A DNA stretch of 38,757 nucleotides from Gammaproteobacteria bacterium (lineage in GTDB: Bacteria > Pseudomonadota > Gammaproteobacteria > Pseudomonadales > Cellvibrionaceae), in assembly GCA_022600975.1 (NCBI GenBank), contig JAHZJJ010000154.1:1-38757 (forward strand). Reading direction: 5' to 3'. The position numbers were made by a program, and so were the translations under genes. Below the pieces are notes generated by a model. The model was not told where the DNA came from. It made no database searches and saw only the letters and a list, made by a program, of their open reading frames with translations. Numbering within the stretch: position 1 is the stretch's first letter; every line of letters begins with the position of its first letter. Of the stretch, positions 27,870-38,757 are shown piece by piece.

Positions 27870-29056
27870 TCAGTCTGTATCTGATTTTTTTGCTGGATCA
27901 GTGTTCGCAGTGGGATTGGAGGGTACCACTGTTGCTGCATCAGGTGAATAAACCGCAAGGTGCGAAAGGCATCGAACCAGTGGTGCAGGGCAGTGATTCG
28001 ATTTTGCCCGTTGAGCTTTTGTCTTTGGCAGTGGCCGATAAAGGTTTTCCAGCTCAATTGTTCCAGGGCACTACTCCAGTATGGATTTTGGTCTAAGCGG
28101 GCGGGGGGTTGGTTAGTGGCACAGTGTAGAAATTCTCTCAATTGTTGAAATACTTCTGGTGCATACCAAAGTGGCTCTTCACCAGTTTGTAATTGCCTGG
28201 CAATTTTTGCTGTAGATGGCCCGGTTCCAAAAGGCACGCGATCAGAGAGGCGAGCTTGTAATCGTATCGACTGACGATTTTGTAATTGGATAATAGGGGC
28301 GAGTTTACCCAGCTTGTTGAGTAGATAAAAATCTTCACCGGCAGACCTTTTTGGAAATCCGCGCGCCTTAGCATAGAAGCTGGCACTGATTGCGAGGATA
28401 CTGCCGATTGTATGAAACGCCCAGGGTGAACCCGCATGACGCAATCCCTCCACATACAAATGCAATGCCTGCTCATACAAGGTGACTGCGGTGTTGGTAG
28501 CTGCTGAGCCCCCGCTGTGAAAAAACGGATAAAGTGCCGCACTATTGGTGCTGGCTGCAGGTAATTGCTGAAAGTAATCCTGCGGTAGTTCGGCATCGGC
28601 ATCGCTGGAGTGGATCCACTCACTGTTAATAAATTGGTGAGTGATGAGCCAGCAGGCTATGTCTGCACCGATTTTTCGTGCCAGACCAACCCCTTGCTTA
28701 TGGGGGATGCGCATTGCTAGTTGCCAGCGTTGAACGAGTAACGTTGCGCAATTGCCGCCCCAGAGATACAGGCTGAGGTTTTCGTGCTGCCAGCTGCAAG
28801 GTTGGCTCTCATTGGCCGCTTTCACCAGTTGGGCACTTTCTTGTTCGGAGCTGTCGTTATCGGGTTGGTTGACGACCAGAATTAGCAAAATTTTCTGTCC
28901 GCAAAACTGCGTTTTGATTCGGACCAAGAAATTCTTACTTTCGCGATAGGCAGGTATCACCAATAGCTGGGTGAACCGATTGCCGGGCCAGTGGGTCAAT
29001 GCAGCGGTTTCGGGCTCTGCATAGTGCTGTAAATATTTACCGGTGCTTTTCTGCAT
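27866..29056 (-). CDS. Glycosyltransferase family 2-like protein
   Basis: QLLVIPAYRESKNF near the N-terminus and a DXD-like SSDADAELPQDYF motif. Convergent with and overlapping the LysR stop. Confidence 0.55.
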   Translation of the reverse strand: MQKSTGKYLQHYAEPETAALTHWPGNRFTQLLVIPAYRESKNFLVRIKTQFCGQKILLILVVNQPDNDSSEQESAQLVKAANESQPCSWQHENLSLYLWGGNCATLLVQRWQLAMRIPHKQGVGLARKIGADIACWLITHQFINSEWIHSSDADAELPQDYFQQLPAASTNSAALYPFFHSGGSAATNTAVTLYEQALHLYVEGLRHAGSPWAFHTIGSILAISASFYAKARGFPKRSAGEDFYLLNKLGKLAPIIQLQNRQSIRLQARLSDRVPFGTGPSTAKIARQLQTGEEPLWYAPEVFQQLREFLHCATNQPPARLDQNPYWSSALEQLSWKTFIGHCQRQKLNGQNRITALHHWFDAFRTLRFIHLMQQQWYPPIPLRTLIQQKNQIQTD

Positions 29057-29074
29057 AGTCCAGTGGCCGAATAA

Positions 29075-29653
29075 TTAATGCAATGCAGCGCGAAACGGCA
29101 ATATCTCGACAATCTTTGCTTCCTGGTCGAGCAGTTGATCCAGGCGCGCATGGACCGTTTTTTCGGGGAAATACTTTAAAGCCAACTCCGTGAACAGTAG
29201 GTGATGGCGTGCCTCGCTTTCTGTGATGAGTTTATAAAATGTTTGCAGCGGACCTTCGGGAAGTGCTTTGGCAACGAGGCCAAAGCGCTCGCAACCACGG
29301 GCTTCAATAATTCCGGCAATAAGCAGGCGATCCAATAGATATAGGTCGCTACCCCGCCGGATCAGTTGACGCAGCTGGTTAATGTAAGGGTCTTTTTTAT
29401 CCGCAGCCTGGAATACACCACGCTCGTGCATTAGCTTGATCACCTGGCGAAAATGGTTCATTTCCTCTAGTGCCAGATTGATCATTGCCTCCACCAACTG
29501 GGGCTTGTCAGGGTAGTGGGAAAACATCGATACCGCCATACCCGAGGCTTTTTTTTCTGCGGCGGCATGGTCCTGCAAAAAATGGTTGAAGTCGGCTAAT
29601 ACCGGGGTGGTCCAGGTATCCGGGGTTTGGAATCTGAGTTTGAGTAAAGTCAC
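29075..29653 (-). CDS. miaE: tRNA-(ms[2]io[6]A)-hydroxylase MiaE
   Basis: 192 aa di-iron four-helix protein: MINLALEEMNHFRQVIKLMHERG, RGCERFGLVAKAL, ESEARHHLLFTELA. Confidence 0.9.
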   Translation of the reverse strand: MTLLKLRFQTPDTWTTPVLADFNHFLQDHAAAEKKASGMAVSMFSHYPDKPQLVEAMINLALEEMNHFRQVIKLMHERGVFQAADKKDPYINQLRQLIRRGSDLYLLDRLLIAGIIEARGCERFGLVAKALPEGPLQTFYKLITESEARHHLLFTELALKYFPEKTVHARLDQLLDQEAKIVEILPFRAALH

Positions 29654-29918
29654 AAAAAAATCGCAAAAGCGCTATTCTACCTGTGTTTCTTCCTTCTCTC
29701 TAACGCTTTGTTACCAACTGTTTTGGAGTTTCCAAATTAACTAGAGGCTAGGCTATTCATTCTATAAAGCATGGAAACCCTTAAAAATTGAATGGCCATA
29801 GAGAAATCGAGAGCAGTCAGCAGAGAATAGGGGCATTTGAGTTTTCAGACGGCTAAATGATAAGCCCATACCAAGATGTGCGGACTGCCAATTACGTGCA
29901 CGGAGCATGCTGATGCAA

Positions 29919-30668
29919 TTAATGGCGATATAGTTGTCCAAATAATTCCCGGCTGCGTAGCGGGGTTGTGCCGAGAAGTGGTGCCAGTAAAGTTCTGTTA
30001 AGCCGTTTGGCGGTAGCTAACAATCTTTGGTCATCTGTGGGGAAAGGTTTGCCTTGTAGTATCTGCGCTAGTGCCAGCAGTTCAGTGGCGGTAAATTCAC
30101 CAGTATGCAACTGCTGTTGTGCAGCGCGAAGCACGGGGATGAACCCGCGTTCGGTAACTAGGCGGTAGCTGGCATCTTCAATGAGAGGTTGTCCGGTTTG
30201 AGCACAAATATCCAACTGTGGGCAGATGCCCAGCGCAGTCAGCAGTTTCAATTCAAAACAGCGCAGTGGTGCTTCCAATTCTAAATTGCATTGCCCGGGC
30301 AGTAGGGTCAGATTTTGTAGCAGGGTTTGATAATCGGCAAAGACTTTAAGTTGCGCCTCTCCTTCGGCTAATACGCGTATTAGTAATTCGTTGGCATAGA
30401 GCCCAGCGTATACTGCCCGCCCCTGTAGCCACGATGCCGCCCCCGCACTCTCAACGGCGGTGAGGGTTTTTAGGCTGCTACGCCCTCTCAGGGTGACCAA
30501 TAATGGCATGAAAGGTTGTAGTGCTTGCTGGCGACGTTGATTTATTTTGCGGGCGCCCCGTGCCACACAGGCAATGCGACCGCTTTCCGGTATCAACAAT
30601 TCGAGGATTAAGCTGGAATCGCGATAGGGGCGTGAGTGAAGAATATAGGCGGGTTGTTGGGGTGTCAT
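29919..30668 (-). CDS. recO: DNA repair protein RecO
   Basis: QPAYILHSRPYRDSSLILELLIPESGRIACVARGARK; position after era. ORF open to 30731; MTPQQPAYIL start chosen. Confidence 0.93.
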   Translation of the reverse strand: MTPQQPAYILHSRPYRDSSLILELLIPESGRIACVARGARKINQRRQQALQPFMPLLVTLRGRSSLKTLTAVESAGAASWLQGRAVYAGLYANELLIRVLAEGEAQLKVFADYQTLLQNLTLLPGQCNLELEAPLRCFELKLLTALGICPQLDICAQTGQPLIEDASYRLVTERGFIPVLRAAQQQLHTGEFTATELLALAQILQGKPFPTDDQRLLATAKRLNRTLLAPLLGTTPLRSRELFGQLYRH

Positions 30669-30731
30669 GAGGTGATACTCTGGGGTGGCAAGTCGGGAAT
30701 CTTTGACTTGCGGGCGCGTTCGGCCCGTCAC

Positions 30732-31643
30732 TCAATCATGTTTATAACCCAAGCTGCGCAGCGCCCGCTCATCATCAGACCAGCCGGATTTGACCTTTAC
30801 CCATAGATTTAACATGATCTTATTATCAAATAACCGCTCCATGTCGATGCGCGCCTGTTGGCCAATTTGTTTCATGCGCTCACCTTTGTTACCAATAAGA
30901 ATACGCTTTTGACCCTCGCGCTCTACCAAAATAGCAGCGCTGATATGTAGCACTTTATTTTGTTCACTGAACTGTTCGATTTCTACGGTCATTTGGTAGG
31001 GAATCTCGGCCCCCAGTTGACGCATGACTTTCTCTCGCACAATTTCTGCGGCTAAGAAACGCGAACTGCGGTCGGTGACCTGGTCTTCATCAAACAGTGC
31101 TTGCCCCTCTGGCAGGTGCTGCAAAATCACTTTTTCTAGGCTTTCAAGATTGGTGTTGCGCAGCGCGGAAAGCGGGACTATTTCTGCATTGGGTAGCCGC
31201 TCTGACAATGTTTGCAATTGTGGCAGCAGAGTATTTTTATTGTCCAGTTGATCCACTTTGTTGACGGCGAGAATCAGGGGGCACTTTAGGCCGCGCAGTT
31301 TTTGCGCCACCAGCTCATCGCCCTCGGTCCAACGCGTGTGCTCGACGACAAATATCACCACATCCACGTCACGGGTGGCACTTTGGGCGGCGCGATTCAT
31401 ATAACGGTTGATGGCTTTTTCTGCTTGGGACTGCAATCCGGGGGTATCGACAAATATAATTTGGTGCCCAGGAGTGGTTTTTATGCCGAGCATATTATGA
31501 CGGGTGGTTTGGGGCTTGCGCGAAGTGATACAAATTTTCTGCCCCAGTAAATGATTGAGCAGGGTAGATTTGCCGACATTGGGCCGACCGACAATTGCCA
31601 CATAGCCACAGCGCTGTTGGGGGTTGTGATCGGGCTTGCTCAA
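30732..31643 (-). CDS. era: GTPase Era
   Basis: [54 protein letters not shown] domain [25 protein letters not shown]. Confidence 0.98.
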   Translation of the reverse strand: MSKPDHNPQQRCGYVAIVGRPNVGKSTLLNHLLGQKICITSRKPQTTRHNMLGIKTTPGHQIIFVDTPGLQSQAEKAINRYMNRAAQSATRDVDVVIFVVEHTRWTEGDELVAQKLRGLKCPLILAVNKVDQLDNKNTLLPQLQTLSERLPNAEIVPLSALRNTNLESLEKVILQHLPEGQALFDEDQVTDRSSRFLAAEIVREKVMRQLGAEIPYQMTVEIEQFSEQNKVLHISAAILVEREGQKRILIGNKGERMKQIGQQARIDMERLFDNKIMLNLWVKVKSGWSDDERALRSLGYKHD

Positions 31644-31754
31644 AGGTGTTACTCCTGATAAAAATTGAATAAAGCCCGGTGCTGAGCGCGCGGACTAGAT
31701 CATGCAAAAAAGGGTCTGGATGGCAGCGTAACGCTGGCTTTGTGCCGCAAAACG

Positions 31755-32462
31755 CTATGACTTAGTGCCATCCCCGGTTTTGGCTTGTTTGGTGAGACGT
31801 TTGTAGGCCTCTTTGGCGGCTAGCTTTTCAGCCGCTCTGCGACTGCTCGCCGTGGCTCGGGTGATTTCGTTTTGCACACCACTGATACGGCACTCCACCA
31901 CAAATTGTTGCGCGTGTTCGAAGCCGGTCAACTCTACCACGCAGTATTTTGGTAATGGTTGCTGGCGCGCCTGCAACCATTCCTGCAAGCGGGTTTTGGG
32001 GTCTTTGTCAGCCTCCAGTGAGAGTGCGGCGAGCCTCGATTCAAACCATGCCAATACCCGTGTTCGTGCGGTCTCAAAGCCGGCATCCAGGTAGATAGCA
32101 CCAATAATAGCCTCAACCGCATCAGCGAGTATCGAGGCGCGCCGATGGCCGCCACTTTTGATCTCCCCTTCTCCTAGGCGCAGGCATTCCCCTAGATTTA
32201 TTTCTCGCGCCAGCTCAGCCAGCGTTTCTCCGCTCACCAGCTTTGCGCGCAGCTGGCTTAGCTGACCTTCTCGACCTTGAGGATATTGTTGAAACAGCGC
32301 AGCGCCAATGGTAAAGCCGAGAATGGAATCACCGAGAAATTCCAAACGCTCGTTGTTAGGACTGCCGTGGGAGCGGTGGGTAAGGGCCAGCTGGAGTAGT
32401 TCTCGACGTTCGAATTGATGGCCCAGGCGATGACTCAAACGCTGTAACAGAATATTGTTCAC
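31755..32462 (-). CDS. rnc: Ribonuclease III
   Basis: [21 protein letters not shown] signature, [17 protein letters not shown]-terminal dsRBD. Confidence 0.98.
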   Translation of the reverse strand: MNNILLQRLSHRLGHQFERRELLQLALTHRSHGSPNNERLEFLGDSILGFTIGAALFQQYPQGREGQLSQLRAKLVSGETLAELAREINLGECLRLGEGEIKSGGHRRASILADAVEAIIGAIYLDAGFETARTRVLAWFESRLAALSLEADKDPKTRLQEWLQARQQPLPKYCVVELTGFEHAQQFVVECRISGVQNEITRATASSRRAAEKLAAKEAYKRLTKQAKTGDGTKS

Positions 32463-32472
32463 GGCGATGTAT

Positions 32473-32913
32473 TCACTTTAAATGGATTAGTGGTTCGCAA
32501 CATTGGTCCGCTTTGGCCGTATTTAATTGTTTGTTAAATTGTATAACCACATCCACATTGTTAAATAAGGGTTGGCGAACTTCGTAGGCGATATTGACTA
32601 AAGCACCGTGCTTGCGGCGAATAATTTTTATTGCCTGGGTCGGCTGTCCGCGCACGTTATTGAGGGTAAAAAAGCGCTGCAAACTAGTGTGGATCTGGCT
32701 GTTGCTGAGTTCGTGGATATTGTCGAGAGCAGCTAATTTTTGCAGCCCTTTTTCAACGTAGTAAGCGTCTACATAGAGAGGCCCCAGTTTGGCCGCAGCG
32801 GTCAGTGCAAAGCCAAACACACTGAAGGTAAATAACCAGTACCAGTAACTCGCACCCCGTTGGTGACGGAGCCCAGTGCCAAGTGGCTGTGGTGTTGCTA
32901 CAGGCCTTTTCAA
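32473..32913 (-). CDS. DUF4845 domain-containing protein
   Basis: Small single-TM protein between lepB and rnc ([41 protein letters not shown]), the usual position and sequence of DUF4845 proteins. Confidence 0.85.
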   Translation of the reverse strand: MKRPVATPQPLGTGLRHQRGASYWYWLFTFSVFGFALTAAAKLGPLYVDAYYVEKGLQKLAALDNIHELSNSQIHTSLQRFFTLNNVRGQPTQAIKIIRRKHGALVNIAYEVRQPLFNNVDVVIQFNKQLNTAKADQCCEPLIHLK

Positions 32914-32928
32914 GACTTTTCTACCAGT

Positions 32929-33705
32929 CTACTCAATCTTGCCCGCACGACCAAAGCTTGGCAGACTGAATAGCTTTTCCCAATGCATCCAAATGGCAAA
33001 GGCCTTGCCCACTATATCGCGCTCTGGTACAAATCCCCAAGCGCGGCTGTCTGCGCTGCGGTCTCGGTTGTCACCCATCATAAAATAGTGTCCTTCGGGG
33101 ACCACTATAGTGGGGAAGCTGCCGAGGGGCCCTGGGATCACATCCTTGGCCATCAGGTGCGTGTGCCCGCCGATATCTTCCCACAAAATTTCAACTTGTG
33201 GGTCACCGGGTGGCAGGGCTTCTATCAATGTTTGGGGTACAGCTTTACCATTGAGGTACAACTGGTTGTTATCGAGACGAAGTGTATCTCCCGGTAGGCC
33301 AATAACCCGCTTGATAAAATAAGTATCGTTTTCATGGGGAGGGAAAAATACCATGACATCACCGCGCTTAGGTTCGCCCACATCGATAACTTTTTGGCGT
33401 AATATCGGCAGGCGAATGCCGTAAGCGAATTTATTGACAGCGATAAAATCTCCCACTTCCAGCGTTGGTACCATTGAAGAAGAGGGAATCTGAAAGGGCT
33501 CTACAAGAAAAGAGCGCAACACAAATACGATCGCCAGCAGTGGGAAAAGTGATTTAGCATATTCCACCGCAACCGGATCTTTGACCTGGGTATCGACTGC
33601 CGTGCGCTGCTTGCGCCGACGGGCAAAAAACAAGCTGTCGATGAGCCAGATAGCCCCACTAAGGGCTACCAGTAAAAATAAAATTAGCGGAATATTAATA
33701 TTCAT
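32929..33705 (-). CDS. lepB: Signal peptidase I
   Basis: LVEPFQIPSSSMVPTLEVGDFIAVNKFAYGIRLP (catalytic Ser), RGDVMVFFPPHENDTYFIKRVIGLPGD (Lys), MGDNRDRSADSRAWGFVPERDIVGKA. Confidence 0.98.
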   Translation of the reverse strand: MNINIPLILFLLVALSGAIWLIDSLFFARRRKQRTAVDTQVKDPVAVEYAKSLFPLLAIVFVLRSFLVEPFQIPSSSMVPTLEVGDFIAVNKFAYGIRLPILRQKVIDVGEPKRGDVMVFFPPHENDTYFIKRVIGLPGDTLRLDNNQLYLNGKAVPQTLIEALPPGDPQVEILWEDIGGHTHLMAKDVIPGPLGSFPTIVVPEGHYFMMGDNRDRSADSRAWGFVPERDIVGKAFAIWMHWEKLFSLPSFGRAGKIE

Positions 33706-33722
33706 TGATGTTCTCTGTAGGT

Positions 33723-35528
33723 TTAATTATCAATTTTTAATACTGCGAGGAAAGCGTTTTGTGGTACTTCGACACTTCCGACCTGTTTCATGCGGCGTTT
33801 GCCCGCCTTTTGTTTTTCCAACAGCTTTTTCTTGCGTGAAACATCGCCACCATAGCATTTAGCGGTGACATTTTTACGCAGCGCCTTAACGGTGGTGCGG
33901 GCGACAACCTGGCCGCCAATGGCGGCTTGAATAGCGACGTCGAACATCTGCCGGGGTATCAATTCTTTCATTTTGTCCGCCAGTGCGCGGCCGCGATATT
34001 GAGCGTTGTCGCGATGCAAGATAACGGCCAGCGCATCCACCCGTTCACTGTTAATCAGAACGTCGAGACGCACCAGTTTTGCCGGCTCAAAACGCACAAA
34101 ATTATAGTCAAGAGAGGCAAATCCACGGCTGACAGATTTTAGCCGGTCAAAAAAGTCCATTACCACTTCACTCATCGGCAGTTCATAACGCAGTGCCACC
34201 TGGCCACCCATATACTGCATATCTTTTTGAATGCCGCGTTTGTCAACACAGAGGGTGATAACGCTGCCTAAATACTGCTGCGGCACTAGGATATTTGCTT
34301 CGACGATTGGTTCACGCATCTCCTCGATTAGCCCTGGGTCCGGCATCCGCGACGGGTTATCTACCGAAATAACGTCGCCATTGTTCAATTGCACCTGGTA
34401 GATAACGGTGGGTGCGGTGGTAATCAAGTCGAGGTCGTACTCACGCTCCAGGCGTTCTTGAATGATTTCCATATGCAACATGCCGAGAAAGCCGCAGCGG
34501 AAGCCAAAGCCTAGGGCGTCGGAGCTCTCTGGTTCGTAGAACAGCGATGCATCATTGAGGGAAAGTTTATCCAGTGCGTCGCGGAAGGACTCGTAATCCT
34601 CTGAATTAACAGGAAACAGACCGGCGTAGACCTGCGGCTTGACCCGCTTGAAGCCGGGCAGCATAGAAACCTGTTCAGAACCCTTGATGTGAGTCAGGGT
34701 GTCACCCACCGGTGCACCGTGAATATCCTTGATGCCGGCGACAATAAAGCCTACTTCCCCCGCGCGCAGTATGCCGGTTTCCTTGCGCTTGGGAGTAAAG
34801 ACACCCACAGCGTCGACAACATGGGCGCGACCAATAGATTTGGTGGCAATCTTTTCTTTGGTTTTGAGTGTTCCCTGCACCACGCGCACTAGGGATACCA
34901 CGCCGAGGTAGCTGTCAAACCAGGAGTCAATTATCAGCGCCTGTAAAGGGGCGTTGACATCCCCTTGGGGTGGCGGCACACGGCGCACCAATTCTTCTAA
35001 TACATCTTCAACACCAATACCGGATTTGGCACTGCACTGAGTCGCGTCGGTGGCATCAATGCCGATGATATTTTCAATTTCCTCGGCAACTCTTTCCGGT
35101 TCAGCTTGGGGTAAGTCTATTTTGTTGAGTACCGGAATCACTTCCAGCCCCTGCTCGATGGCGGTATAGCAGTTGGCCACGGACTGAGCTTCGACGCCTT
35201 GAGCGGCGTCTACCACCAGTAGTGCGCCCTCGCAAGCTGCCAGTGAGCGCGATACTTCGTAGGAAAAATCTACGTGGCCGGGGGTGTCGATAAAGTTCAG
35301 CTGGTAAGTTTTGCCATCTTTCGCAGTGTAATCTAGGGTCACACTCTGGGCTTTGATGGTAATGCCACGTTCGCGCTCAATATCCATGGAGTCGAGAACC
35401 TGGGCTGCCATTTCACGGCCACTGAGGCCGCCGCAGACCTGAATAAAACGGTCCGCCAAGGTGGATTTGCCATGGTCGATGTGCGCGATAATGGAAAAGT
35501 TGCGGATATGGGTTAGTTCGGTTGCCAC
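33723..35528 (-). CDS. lepA: Elongation factor 4 (LepA)
   Basis: [29 protein letters not shown], 601 aa, GTG start; C-terminal LepA domain with [40 protein letters not shown]. Confidence 0.99.
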   Translation of the reverse strand: MATELTHIRNFSIIAHIDHGKSTLADRFIQVCGGLSGREMAAQVLDSMDIERERGITIKAQSVTLDYTAKDGKTYQLNFIDTPGHVDFSYEVSRSLAACEGALLVVDAAQGVEAQSVANCYTAIEQGLEVIPVLNKIDLPQAEPERVAEEIENIIGIDATDATQCSAKSGIGVEDVLEELVRRVPPPQGDVNAPLQALIIDSWFDSYLGVVSLVRVVQGTLKTKEKIATKSIGRAHVVDAVGVFTPKRKETGILRAGEVGFIVAGIKDIHGAPVGDTLTHIKGSEQVSMLPGFKRVKPQVYAGLFPVNSEDYESFRDALDKLSLNDASLFYEPESSDALGFGFRCGFLGMLHMEIIQERLEREYDLDLITTAPTVIYQVQLNNGDVISVDNPSRMPDPGLIEEMREPIVEANILVPQQYLGSVITLCVDKRGIQKDMQYMGGQVALRYELPMSEVVMDFFDRLKSVSRGFASLDYNFVRFEPAKLVRLDVLINSERVDALAVILHRDNAQYRGRALADKMKELIPRQMFDVAIQAAIGGQVVARTTVKALRKNVTAKCYGGDVSRKKKLLEKQKAGKRRMKQVGSVEVPQNAFLAVLKIDN

Positions 35529-35683
35529 TGCCAGAGTAAAACCTTTTACAAATCAGTAAGTTAATGCGCACGTAAAGCGGCGTTGAGGGCGCAAGTCTAA
35601 CAGGTTGGGCAAAAAGTGCATCTCATTCCTGAGCTGACGCAGTTATCCTTTGATTGTGTGCGGGGTGTTGCCGGTGTGTGTTT

Positions 35684-35720
35684 AAAAAACCTAGAGCCAC
35701 ATTTTTAGGGGCTCTAGGTT
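35684..35720 (-). terminator. Intrinsic terminator after mucD
   Basis: Minus strand AACCTAGAGCC-(11 nt)-GGCTCTAGGTTTTTTAAA: perfect 11-bp stem and T tract, downstream of the mucD stop (35761). Confidence 0.9.
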
Positions 35721-35760
35721 TGACAACGGTACTTATTGCAGCTCTATTCTTTTCGCAGCC

Positions 35761-37161
35761 TTATTCTTTGTCAATCTCAATAGTACGGAAAATCGGCTGG
35801 CCGTTGCGGAAAAAGCGGACCGGCAACAATTCCCCGGCGGGCAGCTCTTTAACAATTTTATTGTAATCTTCCGTGGATTCGATGGTTTCAAACCCCAATT
35901 GTGCAATGGCATCACCGTTGCGTAATCCAGAGTTGGCGCCGGGTTTTCCGGGCACAACCTGACTCACCAGCACGCCACTATCTAAATTCCAGCGCTGTTT
36001 CAGCCGCTCAGGGAGCTCCTCTACCACTAGACCCAGGCGGCCGCCGATATCGGTGGACATGGTATTGTTTGATGCCTGTTCATCGCCATTGCTCGGCAGA
36101 CTACCGATGCGCACTTGCAATTTTTTCTGCCGCTTATCACGTATCAGTACCACATTGACTTCTTCCCCTGGTTCGATTTGACCTACCATGTGGGGCAAAT
36201 CACTAGATTGGTCAATGGTTTTATTGTTGAAGCGGGTAATCACATCACCTACTTGAATACCTGCTTCAGCAGCGGGTGCACCAGCTTCAACCTGTGACAC
36301 CAGTGCTCCACGGGGTTTTTTCAGCCCCATGGCGATGGCCAATTTACGATCCACACCTTGAATCCCAACGCCTAGCCAACCGCGATCCACTCGGCCCTTC
36401 TCTTTGAGTTGATCCACTACACTTTGCGCCAGATTTGAGGGAATGGCAAAGGAGAGGCCAATAGAGCCACCGCTGCGGGTATAAATCTGCGAGTTGATGC
36501 CGATTACCTTGCCATCTAGGTTAAACAGAGGGCCACCGGAGTTGCCGGGGTTGATGGCCACATCTGTTTGAATAAAGGGCACATAGTCATTTTGGCTCTC
36601 ATTGGGGATGCTGCGGCCCATGGCACTCACGATACCGGCGCTGGCGGAGTAATCGAGCCCGAATGGCGAGCCTATAGCCAGAACCCACTCGCCAACTTTG
36701 ACCTCATCTGAGTCTCCCCAGCGCACTGAGGGTAAGTGTTCAGCATTAATTTTTAACAATGCTAGATCTGAGCGCAAATCAGTACCAATAACTTTTGCCG
36801 TGTATTCCTGGCGATCTGTCAGCGTCACGGTAACGTCATCGGCACCATCGACGACGTGATTATTGGTCACCACATAACCGTCACTGGAAATAATAAACCC
36901 CGAGCCCATGCTTGCTACCGGCCGGCGTTGCTCGCGGCTGTAAGGCTCTAGCAGGTGGCGAAAAATATCTGGAAGCTCCCGCTGTAACCGCGGTGGAATG
37001 CTCCGTTCTGTCACTTGACCTGGGCTTACCGCATTGATTTTTACTACCGCAGAGGAATTATTTTCTATAAGTTCGGTAAATTCCGGCAATCCGCGTGCAT
37101 TTGCGTTAACGCCAGCCAGCAAGCAGAGAAGCAGCAAAAATTGTGCATAGCGTGTAACCAT
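35761..37161 (-). CDS. mucD: DegQ/MucD family periplasmic serine endoprotease
   Basis: Triad context TNNHVVDGADD, SDLALLKI, NPGNSGGPLFNLDGKVIGINSQIY; two PDZ domains; signal peptide MVTRYAQFLLLLCLLAGVNANA. ORF open to 37209. Located between rseC and lepA. Confidence 0.95.
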   Translation of the reverse strand: MVTRYAQFLLLLCLLAGVNANARGLPEFTELIENNSSAVVKINAVSPGQVTERSIPPRLQRELPDIFRHLLEPYSREQRRPVASMGSGFIISSDGYVVTNNHVVDGADDVTVTLTDRQEYTAKVIGTDLRSDLALLKINAEHLPSVRWGDSDEVKVGEWVLAIGSPFGLDYSASAGIVSAMGRSIPNESQNDYVPFIQTDVAINPGNSGGPLFNLDGKVIGINSQIYTRSGGSIGLSFAIPSNLAQSVVDQLKEKGRVDRGWLGVGIQGVDRKLAIAMGLKKPRGALVSQVEAGAPAAEAGIQVGDVITRFNNKTIDQSSDLPHMVGQIEPGEEVNVVLIRDKRQKKLQVRIGSLPSNGDEQASNNTMSTDIGGRLGLVVEELPERLKQRWNLDSGVLVSQVVPGKPGANSGLRNGDAIAQLGFETIESTEDYNKIVKELPAGELLPVRFFRNGQPIFRTIEIDKE

Positions 37162-37489
37162 ATTTGGTAACCCCCAATAACTTTCATTAATTAAAGTGTA
37201 TGTGAACAAATTATCTCTTGCCTCATTTTAACAGTGCTCAAGGACAGTACCGAATGAGGCAGAGCGCCGCCGACTACTCAATCACAGCTATCGACACGCA
37301 CTGGTAGTTAGTGTGCGATTTTGGGGTAAAAGTTCTCATTGAAGAGTGTGCAGTGTTAAAAATTTTTTGTTAATAATTGAGTGTAGTTTTGAATGATCGC
37401 GGCTGAACCGGTTAAAAGCGATGAAGCAGTAGGATTTAACCCGATTACAAATCGAAGGTTTAGATAGTGAGCAAGGATTGCTTGAGTGT

Positions 37490-37927
37490 TTAAGCAGCAA
37501 TGTCTACCCGAAGTAATTGCGGCTCTGCAATGGCTGCGTAGCGGCGGCTAAAGAAGCGTATAGTCAGCGCCCCGCCAATCAGACCCATAGCGGCTCCGAT
37601 TATAGCCCCGACTTCGCCGGTAGATAAATGCCCGAGTATTGTGCCTGCGAATAACATCAATAGTGGCAGGATGTAAATAATTAGCGCGCTGCCAACCAAA
37701 GCCTGTTCACCGAGGCCGATCACAACGGGAGTATGGATTAACAAGTTGTTAGGGTTATGGCCATTTAGATTCACGCGCACTTTCATTGTTTTGGCCCAGT
37801 AGCTATTAAGCAGGCCGGTGCCACAGCCTGCCTTTGCGGTGCAGCCGTGGCAGCCATGGCGCTGGGCAGTTTCCACCCAGATCCCATCGCGTTCAATGGA
37901 GACAATGCGCCCCCGCTCTTCAAGCAT
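37490..37927 (-). CDS. rseC: SoxR-reducing / sigma-E regulatory protein RseC (MucC)
   Basis: N-terminal Cys motif HGCHGCTAKAGCGTG, two TM helices, next to rseB. Confidence 0.93.
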   Translation of the reverse strand: MLEERGRIVSIERDGIWVETAQRHGCHGCTAKAGCGTGLLNSYWAKTMKVRVNLNGHNPNNLLIHTPVVIGLGEQALVGSALIIYILPLLMLFAGTILGHLSTGEVGAIIGAAMGLIGGALTIRFFSRRYAAIAEPQLLRVDIAA

Positions 37928-37991
37928 GATCAGGCTCCCTCAATCTTTGCCTCGTTAGCATAGCGTGCTTTGAATGCCGCTATGCTCGGTT

Positions 37992-38757
37992 CTATTTTTT
38001 AATGGCGATGGAGCTTGCCACCAGCTGAGCTGTGTTGTCGGGTATTTCTCCTACTACAGAGATGGTGTAACGTTTGTTGGCAACCTTAAAATGATTCATA
38101 TAGACCACGGTGGCGCCGCGAATTGCGCCACCGTTAAAATTAAGCTGCGTCGCCAACTGTTGAACAAATACTGAAAATACGTTCAAACCGTCGCTAAAAA
38201 CCAGCATTTCACCATCTTCCAGGGCACGTACCGTCATGAGTTCAAAGCCCTCTGGAATCCAATTTAATTGCCAGCGGGTTGGCGCATTATCGCAGGTATT
38301 AGCATTATCAATTTCCCGCGCTTGAGCTGATTGGGGTTGTAGCGCGCTGTTATCTAGAGGAGAAAAATCCAGCTGGACAAACTGATAGCGCTCTAATACC
38401 TGGCCCTTGGGGCCTATCAGTATAGATTTAAGGGGTAGGCCGGTTTGGGTATCGAGGCTTATCAGCATACCTAAACGGTGCTCATCGTGCGGACGCAGTT
38501 CAATAGTCATGGCTTCACGATCAGCAATGCGCTCTTTGCCGCGCAGCAAGAAAGCGTACCGACGTTGAATCTGTTGTTGTCCAGTGCTGTTCCACAGTGC
38601 AGGGAGCGCCAGTGGATTGGCATCGCGGTGGCAGTCGTTGTTGAGCCCACGGCTGATTAATTCCCGTGGTTCACCACTTAAGTAGCGCACACGCTCAATC
38701 AACTCGCCATCGCGTATCCCATGAACCAGTTGCAGGGTCTCCAGCATGCCGGCGTGC
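37992..38757 (-). CDS. rseB: Sigma-E factor regulatory protein RseB/MucB (partial, 5' end outside window)
   Basis: LETLQLVHGIRDGELIERVRYLSGEPRELISRG and WIPEGFELMT...VFSDGLNVFSVFVQ...; reading frame stays open to the window edge (codons for H-A-G precede the M at 38747). Confidence 0.92.
   Translation of the reverse strand, partial: HAGMLETLQLVHGIRDGELIERVRYLSGEPRELISRGLNNDCHRDANPLALPALWNSTGQQQIQRRYAFLLRGKERIADREAMTIELRPHDEHRLGMLISLDTQTGLPLKSILIGPKGQVLERYQFVQLDFSPLDNSALQPQSAQAREIDNANTCDNAPTRWQLNWIPEGFELMTVRALEDGEMLVFSDGLNVFSVFVQQLATQLNFNGGAIRGATVVYMNHFKVANKRYTISVVGEIPDNTAQLVASSIAIKK

Noticed and set aside
37321-37340. GAACTT on the minus strand upstream of mucD, resembling a sigma-E -35 element
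   Set aside because: No acceptable sigma-E -10 element at the expected 15-17 bp spacing.
1-38757. CRISPR arrays, tRNA/rRNA genes, transposases, prophage genes, toxin-antitoxin pairs
   Set aside because: None recognised by reading the sequence or ORF translations; tRNAs on either strand could still be missed without a covariance-model search.
31755-38757. rseB-rseC-mucD-lepA-lepB-DUF4845-rnc block as a possible novel cluster
   Set aside because: This is a well-known conserved gammaproteobacterial gene order.

Overview
This 38.8 kb window looks like ordinary chromosomal sequence from a gammaproteobacterium, probably marine (inferred from gene content and synteny). Left to right: a truncated TAP-like alpha/beta-hydrolase fragment; an NDH-2-like FAD oxidoreductase; an aldehyde dehydrogenase + acetolactate-synthase-like TPP enzyme pair; an Lrp/AsnC regulator divergent from a fused 1187-aa indolepyruvate:ferredoxin oxidoreductase; etfBA; a gspCDEFGHIJKLM type II secretion operon without gspN or gspO; a 95-aa conserved-looking small ORF; a DUF2788-like small membrane protein; a hybrid histidine-kinase-like protein whose H-box histidine is replaced by Gln; isocitrate lyase divergent from a LysR regulator; a glycosyltransferase-like gene and miaE; then the minus-strand block rseB-rseC-mucD-lepA-lepB-DUF4845-rnc-era-recO. 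I found no CRISPR array, tRNA, rRNA, prophage or transposase, and no clear-cut new defence or secretion system. The best leads are the predicted pseudokinase beside the T2SS operon, an apparent composition and codon-usage switch inside gspD, acidic inserts in two minor pseudopilins, the tightly coupled TPP-enzyme/ALDH pair, and the fused IOR next to etfBA.
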